A stretch of 64,000 nt of DNA from Ruminiclostridium cellobioparum DSM 1351 = ATCC 15832 (GCF_000621505.1 NZ_KK211292.1:1-64000); one strand, 5' to 3'. Positions 8,470-18,240 are shown, counted from the stretch's first letter. Numbers and translations are program-made. Notes: generated from the letters alone by a model not told the origin.

Positions 8470-9562
8470 GATTAAAGGAGAAATCGGTAATATTTTCAAG
8501 GTGGCATTTTTATATATGGCAACAATAATCGGAGCAGGATTTGCATCGGGGCAGGAAATCATACAATTTTTTTCAATGTATTATGCAGGAGGCTTTTTTG
8601 GGATCATACTGGCAGGTCTGCTGTTCTCAATTGTAGGGTATGTAGTCCTCAATAAGGTCTACACCGAAAGAATAAGCAGCTATGACGAATTTTTGTTCCC
8701 CATGACGGGTTATTTCCTTGGCAGGCTGATGGAATTCATAGTGATGCTGTTTATGGCCTGTATAATGTGCGTGATGGTTGCCGGACTGGGAAATGTGCTT
8801 GCCGAGCTCACGGGAATGGAGTACAGATATTGTGTTGCAATAGGTGCGGCAGCCACCCTTCTTGCAATAATGACAAATATAAAGGGAATTGTGACCATAA
8901 GCTCTTTCTTATCACCGGTACTTATTGTGGGGATAATATTTGTTGGTCTTTACATCCTGGCATCGAAGGACACCTCTGTCTTCAATATATCCGAAAAGGC
9001 CAGGGTGGTCACCAACAACTGGGTATTTTCCGCAATACTCTATGTGAGCTATAACACAATACTCTCAACGGTATTGATGACCAGGATGCTCCCGTACCTT
9101 AAGACCGGCAGGGTTGGAAAATGGGGAGGGATAATAGGCGGCGGAATGCTTTGCATAACGGCACTTGTTTTAAATTCGGCACTATACTCCTTTTATCCTC
9201 ATTCAATAATTTCCGAAATACCGGTGCTTGGTATAATCCAGAACAACAGCAGGCTTCTGTCCAATATCTACAGTATAATTCTGATACTTGCCATGTACAC
9301 CTCGGCGGTAACCGCCGGTTATTGCCTGACTGAAAGAGTCAGTACCAAAATGAAAATCAGCTACAAACTTGTTGCAGCTGTGATCTGTGCGGTAGCAATA
9401 CCAATGTCGTCGCTGGGCTTTTCCAAGCTGATAGCCACCCTGTATCCGGTATTTGGTTACCTTGGGCTGTTTCTGCTGTTCATAATACTTTTCCAATTCG
9501 TAAGGGGTCAGGTTTCACCGGGAACGGGTCAAAGAAGGGGAAGCAGCCCCGGAAAGTCATGA
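8468..9562 (+). CDS. YkvI-family membrane transporter (APC superfamily)
   Basis: 364 residues with about ten membrane spans. The N-terminal motif AFLYMATIIGAGFASGQEI is diagnostic for the YkvI/COG3949 family, which belongs to the amino-acid/polyamine transporter superfamily; the substrate is unknown. No ATG is available. TTG 8468 is chosen because GGGAG lies 9 nt upstream; TTG 8459 has no spacing, and AAAGGAG at 8474-8480 could instead serve a non-canonical start near 8492. The last spans end near residue 340, after which the frame reads a Gly/Ser/Arg-rich tail that looks out of frame: see the entry at 9502-9695. Confidence 0.85.
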   Translation: MIKGEIGNIFKVAFLYMATIIGAGFASGQEIIQFFSMYYAGGFFGIILAGLLFSIVGYVVLNKVYTERISSYDEFLFPMTGYFLGRLMEFIVMLFMACIMCVMVAGLGNVLAELTGMEYRYCVAIGAAATLLAIMTNIKGIVTISSFLSPVLIVGIIFVGLYILASKDTSVFNISEKARVVTNNWVFSAILYVSYNTILSTVLMTRMLPYLKTGRVGKWGGIIGGGMLCITALVLNSALYSFYPHSIISEIPVLGIIQNNSRLLSNIYSIILILAMYTSAVTAGYCLTERVSTKMKISYKLVAAVICAVAIPMSSLGFSKLIATLYPVFGYLGLFLLFIILFQFVRGQVSPGTGQRRGSSPGKS

Positions 9563-9695
9563 CGACGTCCGGGAACAAGCTGCAAAGCACTTGAGTGAAC
9601 GCAGGGCCGATCTGCGAAGCAAATTTCTTGTGGGAATAGTGGACTATATTATGCCCCGTATGCTAAACTTTTACTATACGGAGGACGATAAATAA
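9502..9695 (+). other. Likely true 3' end of the YkvI gene, in a shifted frame
   Basis: After the last membrane helix, dropping one G from GGGG at 9504-9507 joins the transporter to an open frame that runs to TAA at 9693-9695. That frame encodes a charged, protein-like tail (for example REQAAKHLSERRADLRSKF, then a hydrophobic GIVDYIMPRML). The current frame instead ends in the odd PGTGQRRGSSPGKS. No ribosome site precedes the shifted frame, so it is not an independent gene. This may be a sequencing error, a recent mutation or programmed frameshifting. Confidence 0.6.
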
Positions 9696-9756
9696 AAAGG
9701 GTGTGGAAAATCAATATTGATTGTTACTAAAGAAAAAGCTTTGAGGTGAAAGAATA

Positions 9757-10947
9757 TTGTCTATTCAGCAAAATCAGGGGGATACCCCGGTTAAAATAAA
9801 AAAGCCCAACTCAGTCTCAAGTGTTATAATTTTTTTTCTGCTGATTATAGCTATTATAATTATGGCATTTGCGGTCTACCTTAAGTCAATAGGCTATGAT
9901 TTCGAAAAATTTAATATAAACAGTGCCATTGCCTTTGCAAAAAATCACACTCAGGATTCAATGGGCGGAACTGCTGCCGACATTTCCTTTTCCCAGGACG
10001 GGAGTGTTGATTGCAAGGTTTACAGAGATTATATCATTGTGCTTTCCCAGGATGGGGTAAAGTGGTATGATAAATCAGGTAAACTTTTACAGGAAAAGGC
10101 ACTTACCATGACCAGACCGGTATTGAGAAGTTCGCGCAAATATATGGCCGTAGTTGATATTTCCGGGCGGGATATATATTTCTTTAAGGACAAGACCCAG
10201 CTCTGGACAAGGAAACTCGACAGTCAGATAATAAATGCCGAAGTCAGTGAAGAAGGGGATTGTACGGTTGTAACCCAATCAAAGGAATACAAGTCTGCCG
10301 TCCTTGTCATTGATGTAAACGGAGTTGACAAATATACAAAGTTTTGCGCGGAGGAAATTGTTCTGGGTGCAAAAACTTTAACCGGCGGCGAGGATGTACT
10401 GATCAACCAGGTGGTTACCAAAAGCATTAAAGCAGGGACAAAGTTTGAATTCAACAGTATTTATGAGGAAAAGCCGATTGCGGTTTTTGATATAGCGGAT
10501 AATGTGTTTCCTGTCGTTCAGACCATAGGAAATAATATTGCAGCTGTAGGCCAGAATACGGTGGTTTTGATGGACAGGCAGGGGAAACAGCTGTGGAGGA
10601 AAAGTGCCGAATCCATATATTGTGTGGCTCCCGGTACCGACAAATATGTTATCCTGGCAGGAAAGTTCACCGATCCTTCCGGTTCGGCAAGTCAGAAGGT
10701 TTTAGTGCTGAACTCAAAGGGGGAAGAGGTGTACAGCTTTGATCAGCCCGAAAATATAAGCGGCATCAGTGTATATGGGGATCAGCTGGCCTTGAGGACT
10801 CAGAGAAGTATATACCTGTATACTGTCAAAGGAAAAAAAATCGGGCATTACATTGCTCGCAATGAGATCAAGGATGCCTATTTGACCGGCCCAAACGAAG
10901 CCATCGTAATAACGGGCGGAAACATTTCACTGGCTGAAATAAAATAA
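9757..10947 (+). CDS. DUF5711-type membrane-anchored PQQ/WD-like protein
   Basis: 396 residues from TTG 9757, supported by GAGGTGA 7 nt upstream; no ATG is nearby. There is one N-terminal membrane span (about 22-43), then an extracytoplasmic region of repeated short beta units such as VKWYDKSGKLLQE, VVLMDRQGKQLWRK and VLVLNSKGEEVYSF, the pattern of a PQQ-like beta-propeller. It fits DUF5711, a clostridial family of unknown function. It lies 17 nt from the CvpA gene and probably shares its transcript. Confidence 0.8.
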   Translation: MSIQQNQGDTPVKIKKPNSVSSVIIFFLLIIAIIIMAFAVYLKSIGYDFEKFNINSAIAFAKNHTQDSMGGTAADISFSQDGSVDCKVYRDYIIVLSQDGVKWYDKSGKLLQEKALTMTRPVLRSSRKYMAVVDISGRDIYFFKDKTQLWTRKLDSQIINAEVSEEGDCTVVTQSKEYKSAVLVIDVNGVDKYTKFCAEEIVLGAKTLTGGEDVLINQVVTKSIKAGTKFEFNSIYEEKPIAVFDIADNVFPVVQTIGNNIAAVGQNTVVLMDRQGKQLWRKSAESIYCVAPGTDKYVILAGKFTDPSGSASQKVLVLNSKGEEVYSFDQPENISGISVYGDQLALRTQRSIYLYTVKGKKIGHYIARNEIKDAYLTGPNEAIVITGGNISLAEIK

Positions 10948-10964
10948 TACTGAAAGGGTTGCAC

Positions 10965-11672
10965 ATGAACTGGACGGACATTGGTGTATTGGTCATTATT
11001 GTTATATTTACGGCAATTGGTATGAGGAACGGTTTCTTATACTCTGTCTTCAGGCTGCTCTCATATATATTATCGGTAATTTTCGCCATAAAATTTTATC
11101 CTGTCTTATCGGCAATGCTTCAAAAGACAGTCATCTATGCCAATATAAAAGCCTCGGTAATCAGCGGCATAGTCAGGCAGCAGTCAGCTGACGGCCTTTC
11201 GCTCCAGGAGAGGACGGCACAGTCGATTGTTGACAGCTTAAAGCTTCCGGGGTTTATAAAAGAGGCCATAATTGAAAATGTCGGTAAAAAGGATGTTCTG
11301 GGCTTTCAAAAAATTACCGAAGCTGTAGGCTCCGAGATAGCCATGCTTGTGATAAATATTATGAGTATGATCCTAATATATCTGATAATACGCTTCGGAC
11401 TCATTTTTGCGCGGGTTATAATCAAAACAATAGCAAAACTCCCGGTTTTCAAGCAGTTGGATAGGGCCGGAGGATTTGTTCTGGGAGCAATAGAGGGCAT
11501 ATTCATGGTATACATACTTTGTGCTCTGCTTGTACTGTTCAGTGCGTTTCCGAAGTTTTCACCGGTAATAGATTCTGTCAGGACTTCACAGTTTGCCAGT
11601 TACTTCTATCAGAATAATTTCATTGTCGGCTTTTTATCTCCCGGGCACCAGCAGGAGCAGGTAAAATCATAA
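10965..11672 (+). CDS. CvpA family membrane protein
   Basis: 235 residues with four hydrophobic segments; the opening WTDIGVLVIIVIFTAIGMRNG and the later LPVFKQLDRAGGFVLGAIEG stretch are characteristic of CvpA (colicin V production) proteins. ATG 10965 is preferred over TTG 10959 because GAAAGGG lies 7 nt before it. CvpA proteins are envelope proteins of poorly defined function. A weak stem-loop follows at 11793. Confidence 0.85.
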   Translation: MNWTDIGVLVIIVIFTAIGMRNGFLYSVFRLLSYILSVIFAIKFYPVLSAMLQKTVIYANIKASVISGIVRQQSADGLSLQERTAQSIVDSLKLPGFIKEAIIENVGKKDVLGFQKITEAVGSEIAMLVINIMSMILIYLIIRFGLIFARVIIKTIAKLPVFKQLDRAGGFVLGAIEGIFMVYILCALLVLFSAFPKFSPVIDSVRTSQFASYFYQNNFIVGFLSPGHQQEQVKS

Positions 11673-11792
11673 TTGACTTTAAGGCAATTAATGTTTTCTC
11701 CCCTGGTTTACGGTTTGTTTTAATGTTTTTTATCCACTTGCCCCGTCGGTCTGGACACTTCCCCAACATAAGAGTAAAATAAGTTTAAATCA

Positions 11793-11825
11793 AGCTGGGA
11801 CAGAGTTATCCCGGCTATTATTTTA
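11793..11825 (+). terminator. Possible terminator after cvpA
   Basis: GCTGGGA-cagagtta-TCCCGGC forms a 7 bp stem with one G-T pair, followed by TATTATTTT. Confidence 0.4.
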
Positions 11826-11900
11826 GCGTATAGGAATTTATTATCGTTGCAATTGATGATATATCTGAAACAGGAGTAGTACACTAAAAAATACAAAACA

Positions 11901-11976
11901 AATAGATAAACATGTAATTAGATAAATATATAATTAAATAAACATATTTAGATAAACATATAGGATTAAATAAATT
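11901..11976. repeat. AT-rich short tandem repeats upstream of ilvD
   Basis: About five imperfect units of the form AGATAAACATATAATTA follow each other (AATAGATAAACATGTAATTA, then TAGATAAATATATAATTA, TAAATAAACATAT and TTAGATAAACATATAGGATTA). They lie 60-135 bp before the ilvD start. No T-box signature occurs in the 364 bp cvpA-ilvD gap. The repeats could be an upstream promoter element or a protein-binding array. Confidence 0.55.
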
Positions 11977-12036
11977 AACTTGCTATTGAGACTAAGTGCC
12001 GCCAAAATTTCGGGCGCGCACCGAATGGAGGTTCAT

Positions 12037-13695
12037 ATGAGAAGTGATATTGTAAAAAAAGGTATTGAAAGAGCACCTCACAGAGCACTTTTTAAGGCAA
12101 TGGGGTATACCGATGAGGAACTTGAGAGGCCTTTGATCGGGGTTGTAAACTCACAAAATGAAATAATTCCGGGACATATACATCTGGATAAAATAACCGA
12201 GGCCGTCAAGGCAGGAATAAGAATGGCCGGAGGAACGCCGATCGAATTCGGTGCCATAGGTGTCTGTGACGGTATTGCCATGGGCCATACCGGTATGAAA
12301 TATTCACTTGCGACCAGAGAACTTATTGCTGATTCCTGTGAAGCCATGGGGAAAGCACACAGCTTTGACGGAATGGTCTTTATACCCAACTGTGACAAAA
12401 TCGTACCGGGCATGCTGATGGCCGCAGCCAGGATCGATGTACCCTCCATTGTCATAAGCGGGGGGCCCATGCTCTCTCTGAACAAGGACGGAAAGCAGCT
12501 GGACCTGAATACCATGTTTGAAGCGGTAGGTGCTTTCAAGGCCGGAAAAATAACCAGGGAAGAGGTCGATGACTTTGAAAACAGTGCATGTCCGGGCTGC
12601 GGTTCCTGCTCCGGCATGTTTACGGCAAACTCCATGAACTGTCTCACAGAGGTGCTGGGCCTCGGACTTACCGGAAACGGAACGATACCTGCCGTATACG
12701 CCGAAAGGATCAGGCTTGCAAAACATGCCGGTATGAAGGTTATGGAACTGGTGGAAAAGGATATCAAACCCTCCGACATACTGACCCAAAAGGCCTTTGA
12801 AAATGCCCTGACGGTGGATATGGCACTGGGCTGTTCGACAAATTCCGTCCTCCATCTCCCAGCCATAGCAAATGAGGCAGGCATGCAGATCGATCTGGAT
12901 ATAATCAACGAGATCAGTTCAAGGACGCCCAACCTCTGCAAGCTGGCGCCGGCAGGCAGTTATCATATTCAGGACCTCTATGCGGCAGGCGGAGTACAGG
13001 CGGTCATGAAGGAATTATCCAAAAAAGGACTGCTCCATCTTGACCTGATAACAGCTACAGGCAAAACAGTAGGAGAAAATATAGAGAATGCGGTCGTAAA
13101 GGATTACAACGTCATTAAGAATATAGATGCACCGCACAGTGCCACCGGGGGAATAGCAGTGCTCAGGGGAAATATCGCGCCTGACGGGGCGGTGGTAAAG
13201 AAGTCGGCCGTAGCCGATTCAATGCTTGTTCATAAAGGGCCTGCAAGAGTGTTTGACAGTGAAGACGACGCAATCAAATCAATATATGAAGGCAAAATTG
13301 TAAAGGGAGATGTGGTGATCATCCGGTATGAGGGCCCCAAAGGAGGGCCGGGCATGCGGGAGATGCTGGGACCGACCTCTGCCATAGCAGGCATGGGATT
13401 GGACAGCTGTGTGGCACTTATCACCGACGGAAGATTTTCCGGCGCTTCGAGAGGAGCCTCCATAGGCCACGTATCTCCCGAAGCAATGGAGGGCGGCCCT
13501 ATAGCTCTCATTCAGGAGGGAGATATTGTTGACATCAACATACCCGAAGGGCGCCTCAACATAGAATGCAGCCGGGAGGAACTGGACAGAAGGAAAGCTC
13601 TTTGGAGCGCTCCTGTACCCAAGATAACCTCGGGATATCTGGGCAGGTATGCCAGACTTGTCACTTCTGCCAGTACGGGAGCAGTTTTGAAGTAG
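12037..13695 (+). CDS. ilvD: Dihydroxy-acid dehydratase
   Basis: 552 residues, the normal length. It dehydrates 2,3-dihydroxy-isovalerate and 2,3-dihydroxy-3-methylvalerate to the keto acid precursors of valine and isoleucine. The start [20 protein letters not shown] is the family consensus, and ATG 12037 follows ATGGAGG; reading from further upstream would add non-conserved residues. Iron-sulfur ligands are visible in [12 protein letters not shown] (near 125) and [11 protein letters not shown] (near 190). It is followed 46 nt later by ilvB, so the two probably form an operon. No ilvC or leu genes lie in the window. Confidence 0.97.
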   Translation: MRSDIVKKGIERAPHRALFKAMGYTDEELERPLIGVVNSQNEIIPGHIHLDKITEAVKAGIRMAGGTPIEFGAIGVCDGIAMGHTGMKYSLATRELIADSCEAMGKAHSFDGMVFIPNCDKIVPGMLMAAARIDVPSIVISGGPMLSLNKDGKQLDLNTMFEAVGAFKAGKITREEVDDFENSACPGCGSCSGMFTANSMNCLTEVLGLGLTGNGTIPAVYAERIRLAKHAGMKVMELVEKDIKPSDILTQKAFENALTVDMALGCSTNSVLHLPAIANEAGMQIDLDIINEISSRTPNLCKLAPAGSYHIQDLYAAGGVQAVMKELSKKGLLHLDLITATGKTVGENIENAVVKDYNVIKNIDAPHSATGGIAVLRGNIAPDGAVVKKSAVADSMLVHKGPARVFDSEDDAIKSIYEGKIVKGDVVIIRYEGPKGGPGMREMLGPTSAIAGMGLDSCVALITDGRFSGASRGASIGHVSPEAMEGGPIALIQEGDIVDINIPEGRLNIECSREELDRRKALWSAPVPKITSGYLGRYARLVTSASTGAVLK

Positions 13696-13741
13696 TAAGG
13701 TGATAAGCAGGAAGATATGCAGGGAATGAAGGAGTGAGTGA

Positions 13742-15421
13742 ATGAAAATATTAGGTGCCGATGTTATTATAGAATGTTTAAAAGAGCAGGGTGTTGATAC
13801 GGTTTTCGGCTATCCCGGAGGCCAGGCCATAGTTATCTATGATGCACTGTACAGGGCGAGAAACGAGATAAGGCATATACTTACCTCGCATGAACAGGGG
13901 GCTTCCCATGCCGCCGACGGCTATGCCCGTGCCACCGGCAAGGTGGGCGTGTGCATAGCGACCTCGGGTCCGGGTGCCACAAATCTGGTTACCGGTATTG
14001 CCACAGCCTATATGGATTCTGTGCCCATGGTCGCCATAACAGGTCAGGTGCCCACCGGCCTGCTGGGCAAGGACTCCTTTCAGGAGGTGGATATTACAGG
14101 CATCACCATGCCTATAACAAAGCATAATTTTATAGTCAAGGATGTAACAAAGCTGGCAGATACTATCAGAAAGGCATTTGCAATAGCAAGGGAGGGCAGG
14201 CCGGGCCCTGTTCTGGTGGACATCTGCAAGGATGTCACCGCCACCGAAATGGAATATACTCCGAGAACTCCCGGCAAAGATGATTACATCTCAAATAAAT
14301 ACCATGAAATAAGCGGTGAAGAATTTGAAACGGCAATCAGGGCCATAAACAACGCTTCCAGACCGGTTATACTGTCGGGTGCAGGTGTGGGTATTGCCGG
14401 TGCCGAAGAAGAGGTCAGAAGCCTTGCTGAGAGTGCCTGCATCCCTGTCAGCACTTCCCTGATGGGAATGGGTACTTTTCCGGGGACTCATGAGCTCTTT
14501 ATGGGAATGGTCGGGATGCACGGAACCAAGACCTCCAACTATGCGGTACATAACTGCGATCTGTTCATTGCCATAGGGAACCGCTTCAGCGACAGGATTG
14601 TCAGCAAGGTCAGCAGCTTTGCACCGGGCGCTGAAGTAATGCATATCGATGTGGATTCGGCCGAGGTCGGTAAAAATATATCGGTGGACTATCCTCTTGT
14701 GGGCAATATCAAGCAGATACTCCAAACCTTGATAAAAGGTGTGGAACCCAAAAAGGATACCGAGTGGATAGCAAAGGTAAACGCATGGAAAGAGAAATAC
14801 CCGCTGAAATATAATAAATCCTCCGAGGTTCTCCGGCCCCAGTACATTGTGGAGCGGCTGCATGAACTTACAAGCGGTGATGCTGTCATAACCACCGAAG
14901 TGGGACAGCATCAGATGTGGGCCGCCCAGTACTATAAGTACACCAGGTTCAGGCAATTTGTTTCCTCCGGCGGTCTGGGCACCATGGGCTATGGCCTTGG
15001 AGCCTGTATCGGGGCACAGCTTGGCAGGCCCGATAAAAAGGTCATCAACATCGCCGGTGACGGCAGTTTCAGGATGAACCTGAACGAGCTGGCCACTGCC
15101 GTGGAGTATAAGCTGCCCATAATCATCGCTCTTTTCAATAACAGGGCACTTGGGATGGTCAGGCAGTGGCAGGAGCTGTTTTATGACAGCAGATTCAGCC
15201 AGACCACAATAGACAGGGGAACAAATTTCAAGGCACTGGCTGAAGCCTTTGGGGCAAAGGGCATAAATGTGACGCACCCGGATCAGGTAGACGGGGCGAT
15301 CAGAGCGGCGCTGTCCGAAACGGATACTCCGGTATTGATAAACTTTGAGATTGACAAGGATGACAAGGTATTCCCCATTGTGCCTCCGGGTGCAGGAATA
15401 AATGAAGTTGTAGATTGTTAG
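13742..15421 (+). CDS. ilvB: Acetolactate synthase large (catalytic) subunit
   Basis: 559 residues. A thiamine-diphosphate and FAD enzyme that condenses pyruvate to acetolactate, or pyruvate plus 2-ketobutyrate to acetohydroxybutyrate. The catalytic glutamate lies in SHEQGASHAADGYARATG near residue 48, the ThDP-Mg motif is GDGSFRMN...NN near 440-465, and the quinone/herbicide loop region is intact. AAGGAGTGAG precedes ATG 13742. Unusually, no small regulatory subunit (ilvN) follows; a strong terminator does. Length and motifs favour the anabolic form over other ThDP enzymes, but catabolic AlsS cannot be fully excluded. Confidence 0.93.
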   Translation: MKILGADVIIECLKEQGVDTVFGYPGGQAIVIYDALYRARNEIRHILTSHEQGASHAADGYARATGKVGVCIATSGPGATNLVTGIATAYMDSVPMVAITGQVPTGLLGKDSFQEVDITGITMPITKHNFIVKDVTKLADTIRKAFAIAREGRPGPVLVDICKDVTATEMEYTPRTPGKDDYISNKYHEISGEEFETAIRAINNASRPVILSGAGVGIAGAEEEVRSLAESACIPVSTSLMGMGTFPGTHELFMGMVGMHGTKTSNYAVHNCDLFIAIGNRFSDRIVSKVSSFAPGAEVMHIDVDSAEVGKNISVDYPLVGNIKQILQTLIKGVEPKKDTEWIAKVNAWKEKYPLKYNKSSEVLRPQYIVERLHELTSGDAVITTEVGQHQMWAAQYYKYTRFRQFVSSGGLGTMGYGLGACIGAQLGRPDKKVINIAGDGSFRMNLNELATAVEYKLPIIIALFNNRALGMVRQWQELFYDSRFSQTTIDRGTNFKALAEAFGAKGINVTHPDQVDGAIRAALSETDTPVLINFEIDKDDKVFPIVPPGAGINEVVDC

Positions 15422-15441
15422 GATTTGATGATACAAATTAA

Positions 15442-15481
15442 AAATAAATGGCCGGCTTGATATCAGCCGGCCATTTATTTT
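15442..15481. terminator. Bidirectional terminator
   Basis: AAATAAATGGCCGGCT pairs perfectly with AGCCGGCCATTTATTT across a short TGATATC loop. A-rich and T-rich flanks serve both ilvB (rightward) and the WG-repeat gene (leftward). Confidence 0.9.
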
Positions 15482-15533
15482 ATACAAATCATATACATTT
15501 AGAGGATTTTATCCGATTACGCTTTTATGTTGA

Positions 15534-17765
15534 CTACCACTTTACAATATCACTGAGCTTGTATTTTGAATCCTCATCAGGTTCGACGGTGTAGCACCAG
15601 TTATATTTGTTATTTACAAAGTCCCCGCCTGAATACTTGACCGCAACCTCCTCTATGACATAAACCCTGTATGTATTGGAAGCATCACCTTTTTCAACAG
15701 CATATATTTCATATTTGTTGAGCTTTTCTTTTGTATTTTTACTGGATAGATCGGATACCAGTTTTTTCTGTGAGTTATATAGATTACTCCCTTTCAAAAG
15801 GCAGGGCTCCACAGCCCAAAAGGTATTGCTGTTAATAGCATTTATTATGTTTTGCTCGTAGGAGCCCATAAGACTTTCAATTTGACTGACGATTGAACTA
15901 TCGATATTCCGGAATAACTTGGGCTTATTGTCTATTATGGTCTTGTCAAAAGAATTCCAGAAAGCTCCGCCGGTGTCAATAATGCTGCCTATTTGGCCGT
16001 AAGGGATTTCAAACTCTGGAAAACCGGCTACATATGAGGAAATTGCATAAGGGAAATAATATATTTTCAAGGAGTCACTTCCCAGTACGAAATCATGATT
16101 TTCCGTGACTTCCGGTTTTTCTTCAAAATAAGTCATACCATTGTCGGGAAACATTGAACTTATTTTGGTATTTAAGGCCATCTGATTGTCCACGAGCGAG
16201 GTAAGCTCGTCGGCATACCTGCTGCCGGTTTTAAACAAGTCCTTAAGCTGATAGAAAGTCCCGGTTTTGATATCAATATGGAAGTACTCCATGGAAGGCA
16301 GACCATGCGCAGCACCGATAGGATACCAATAGCCGGTTTTTTCTATTATAAGTAAATTTTTGTTAAGAGAGACCGAAAAATCATAGGAGATGTCCTCAGG
16401 ATACTCAGAACTACTGGATGCAGGAGTGTTTTCGTATTCGCCGATAAACTCCGCCTTCAGCTTTTTATTAATGCTTTCCTGTACTGCAGGATCTTCCAGA
16501 CCGGTAATTTCGGGATATTCGATATACGTAAGGTAATCTCTTCTGAAAGATGCTACATTGGCTTTAATCCGGCCATTCAGAGGGATAATCCTGTCCTTTT
16601 GCCAGAGGATTGCACCGTTTTCTTTCAGATATGTCAGACCGCCGTCCAGCTTTGCCTGGAGAATGCCGCCCATATATTTGATATCACCGATTCCCGGGAG
16701 GTTGGGAAGAGTGTCAACCATATTTCCTTTTTTATCTATAAAGAACGTACTGGTATTGTCACAGGCAACAGCGTGATCCCCCTCAAATTGATTTATTCTA
16801 TAAAATTTGAAATCACTGAGCCGTTCACCTTTGATGTTGAACAGTGCTTTGGGATAATAATAGTCGGAATATGGGGCGGAGAGGTTCCTGCTTGCGGCAA
16901 ACATGTCCGACCCCAGGTAAGTGATTCCCGAGTATTCGGGTTTGAGTATGTATTTTCCTTTTGTGTCTATCAAACCATATGTGTCGCATATCTCCTGGGA
17001 TTCCACCGAAACAACGGCATATCCCCTGGTAAATCTGCCTGCTGAGTAAAATGCCGGTTCTATTACCACATCGCCGCTGTAGTTCTTATATCCGTACAAC
17101 TTGCTTTTTTCATCGCAGAAAGGGGTAAATCCTTCCGAGCTTTCATAATCATTATAACATTTCAGTACTTCCAATACCTTGCCCGACTTATCAATAACCG
17201 AAAATTTGCCATCACCTGTTTCAACCACTGCCCTGCCGTCATTGAAATCTTCGGCATTTAAAAACTTGGCGGGAATGGCAACTTTACCCGTCAGATCCAT
17301 GAAACCGTATTTCATATTTTCGTCCGAGAAGCTTAGCAGTCCATCCTGATAATCATGAATTTTATATTCTGAGGTGAAAAGAACCCTGCCGGAGGAGTCC
17401 ACTACTGTGGAACCGGAATCCATGGTGTTCAAGACGGCAATGCCGTTTTCGAAATCGGGAAGAAAGGAGGAAAACGGACCGGATACGATCTTGCCTGACT
17501 TATTGATAAAACAAACCTTGCAAATGTCGAATTCATTATCCCCGTTGCCAACGATGGCGATGCCCCTGTCATTGAACTCCCTGGCAAAGTTATAGCCGGG
17601 CTGTATGGCAAAGGCTCCGGTTTGATCGATGTAACCCCACTTTTCTCCTGAAACGGTTTCAGTTGAGGCGGGATACAGATCAACTCCCCTGTCATCGGCA
17701 AAAACTCCGAGATATGTAAAGCACAGGATTGCTATCAGTGCAAAAGTGATAATCCTACTTTTCAT
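15534..17765 (-). CDS. Secreted WG-repeat protein with DUF3298-like domain
   Basis: 743 residues. The signal peptide is about residues 1-23 (cleavage near GVFA-DD). Residues about 40-340 hold at least four WG repeats (WGYIDQTGAFAIQPGY, YGFMDLTGKVAIPAKF, YGYKNYSGDVVIEPAF, YGLIDTKGKYILKPEY). About 410-605 resembles the DUF4163/DUF3298 pair known from RsiV-type proteins (IDIKTGTFYQLKDLF, YFPYAISSYVAGFPEFEIPY). The remainder, rich in Ser and Tyr, is unassigned. ATG 17765 is preceded by AAAGGAG 7 nt away. WG repeats are thought to mediate binding; the ligand is unknown. It is a single-gene unit that converges with ilvB. Confidence 0.88.
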   Translation of the reverse strand: MKSRIITFALIAILCFTYLGVFADDRGVDLYPASTETVSGEKWGYIDQTGAFAIQPGYNFAREFNDRGIAIVGNGDNEFDICKVCFINKSGKIVSGPFSSFLPDFENGIAVLNTMDSGSTVVDSSGRVLFTSEYKIHDYQDGLLSFSDENMKYGFMDLTGKVAIPAKFLNAEDFNDGRAVVETGDGKFSVIDKSGKVLEVLKCYNDYESSEGFTPFCDEKSKLYGYKNYSGDVVIEPAFYSAGRFTRGYAVVSVESQEICDTYGLIDTKGKYILKPEYSGITYLGSDMFAASRNLSAPYSDYYYPKALFNIKGERLSDFKFYRINQFEGDHAVACDNTSTFFIDKKGNMVDTLPNLPGIGDIKYMGGILQAKLDGGLTYLKENGAILWQKDRIIPLNGRIKANVASFRRDYLTYIEYPEITGLEDPAVQESINKKLKAEFIGEYENTPASSSSEYPEDISYDFSVSLNKNLLIIEKTGYWYPIGAAHGLPSMEYFHIDIKTGTFYQLKDLFKTGSRYADELTSLVDNQMALNTKISSMFPDNGMTYFEEKPEVTENHDFVLGSDSLKIYYFPYAISSYVAGFPEFEIPYGQIGSIIDTGGAFWNSFDKTIIDNKPKLFRNIDSSIVSQIESLMGSYEQNIINAINSNTFWAVEPCLLKGSNLYNSQKKLVSDLSSKNTKEKLNKYEIYAVEKGDASNTYRVYVIEEVAVKYSGGDFVNNKYNWCYTVEPDEDSKYKLSDIVKW

Positions 17766-17951
17766 TTAATAACTCCTTTCAAAAATTGCGTCAGATTGAT
17801 ATATTATTACTCATAAGAAGGTATAATAAGATTATACAGCAGCATGTTTAAAAAATAGTGACAGTTTTGTAATATCTTGATATGTCCCGGTATTGAGGTT
17901 GCCAATATTTGTTTGACAGATTCCGGAGCGCATGTTCTGAAAAACATATGC
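17766..17951. other. Divergent intergenic region, WG gene to rpmG
   Basis: Holds the ribosome site of the leftward gene and GTATAAT-AAG-ATTATAC at 17821-17837, an inverted repeat that includes a -10-like hexamer on each strand. No gene is visible. The rpmG promoter follows at 17952. Confidence 0.4.
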
Positions 17952-17980
17952 TTGACTTTTTTTCGCTTATATGTTAAATT
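17952..17980 (+). promoter_or_regulatory. SigmaA-type promoter for the rpmG-secE-nusG cluster
   Basis: TTGACT (17952-17957), a 17 bp spacer, then TAAATT (17975-17980), 110 bp before rpmG. The -35 is good and the -10 moderate. Confidence 0.6.
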
Positions 17981-18090
17981 AGTTATTGCTCGTTGTGTAA
18001 GTCTTTTTTTTTATGTCTAAAATAAATCTGATAAATTGACTTATATGGTGAAACACACAAATACACATTAAGCGGCTGGAGGTGTTACTG

Positions 18091-18240
18091 ATGAGAGTTA
18101 AGATTACACTCGCATGTACTGATTGCAAACAAAGAAATTATTCCAACATGAAGAATAAGAAGAATGACCCGGATAGACTTGAATTGAAAAAATTCTGTAA
18201 ATTCTGTCACAAGCACACAGTTCACAAGGAAACTAAATAA
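18091..18240 (+). CDS. rpmG: 50S ribosomal protein L33
   Basis: 49 residues, normal for L33. Four cysteines, C9/C12 and C36/C39, form the zinc-binding pairs of the Cys-containing (C+) L33 type. ATG 18091 follows GGAGGTG. The gene order rpmG-secE-nusG is standard in Firmicutes. The last codons and the stop are part of a 66 bp sequence that is repeated downstream. Confidence 0.97.
   Translation: MRVKITLACTDCKQRNYSNMKNKKNDPDRLELKKFCKFCHKHTVHKETK

Noticed and set aside
11673-12036. T-box riboswitch before ilvD
   Set aside because: The GGGTGG...ACCGCG-type antiterminator signature and a terminator T-run are absent.
12078-12941. 287-codon leftward frame opposite ilvD
   Set aside because: Antisense shadow with Ser/Ala/Pro-rich composition and no start signal.
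14291-15487. 398-codon leftward open frame opposite ilvB
   Set aside because: It is the shadow of a strongly conserved gene, has no ribosome site, and its product is rich in Cys/His/Tyr without family features.
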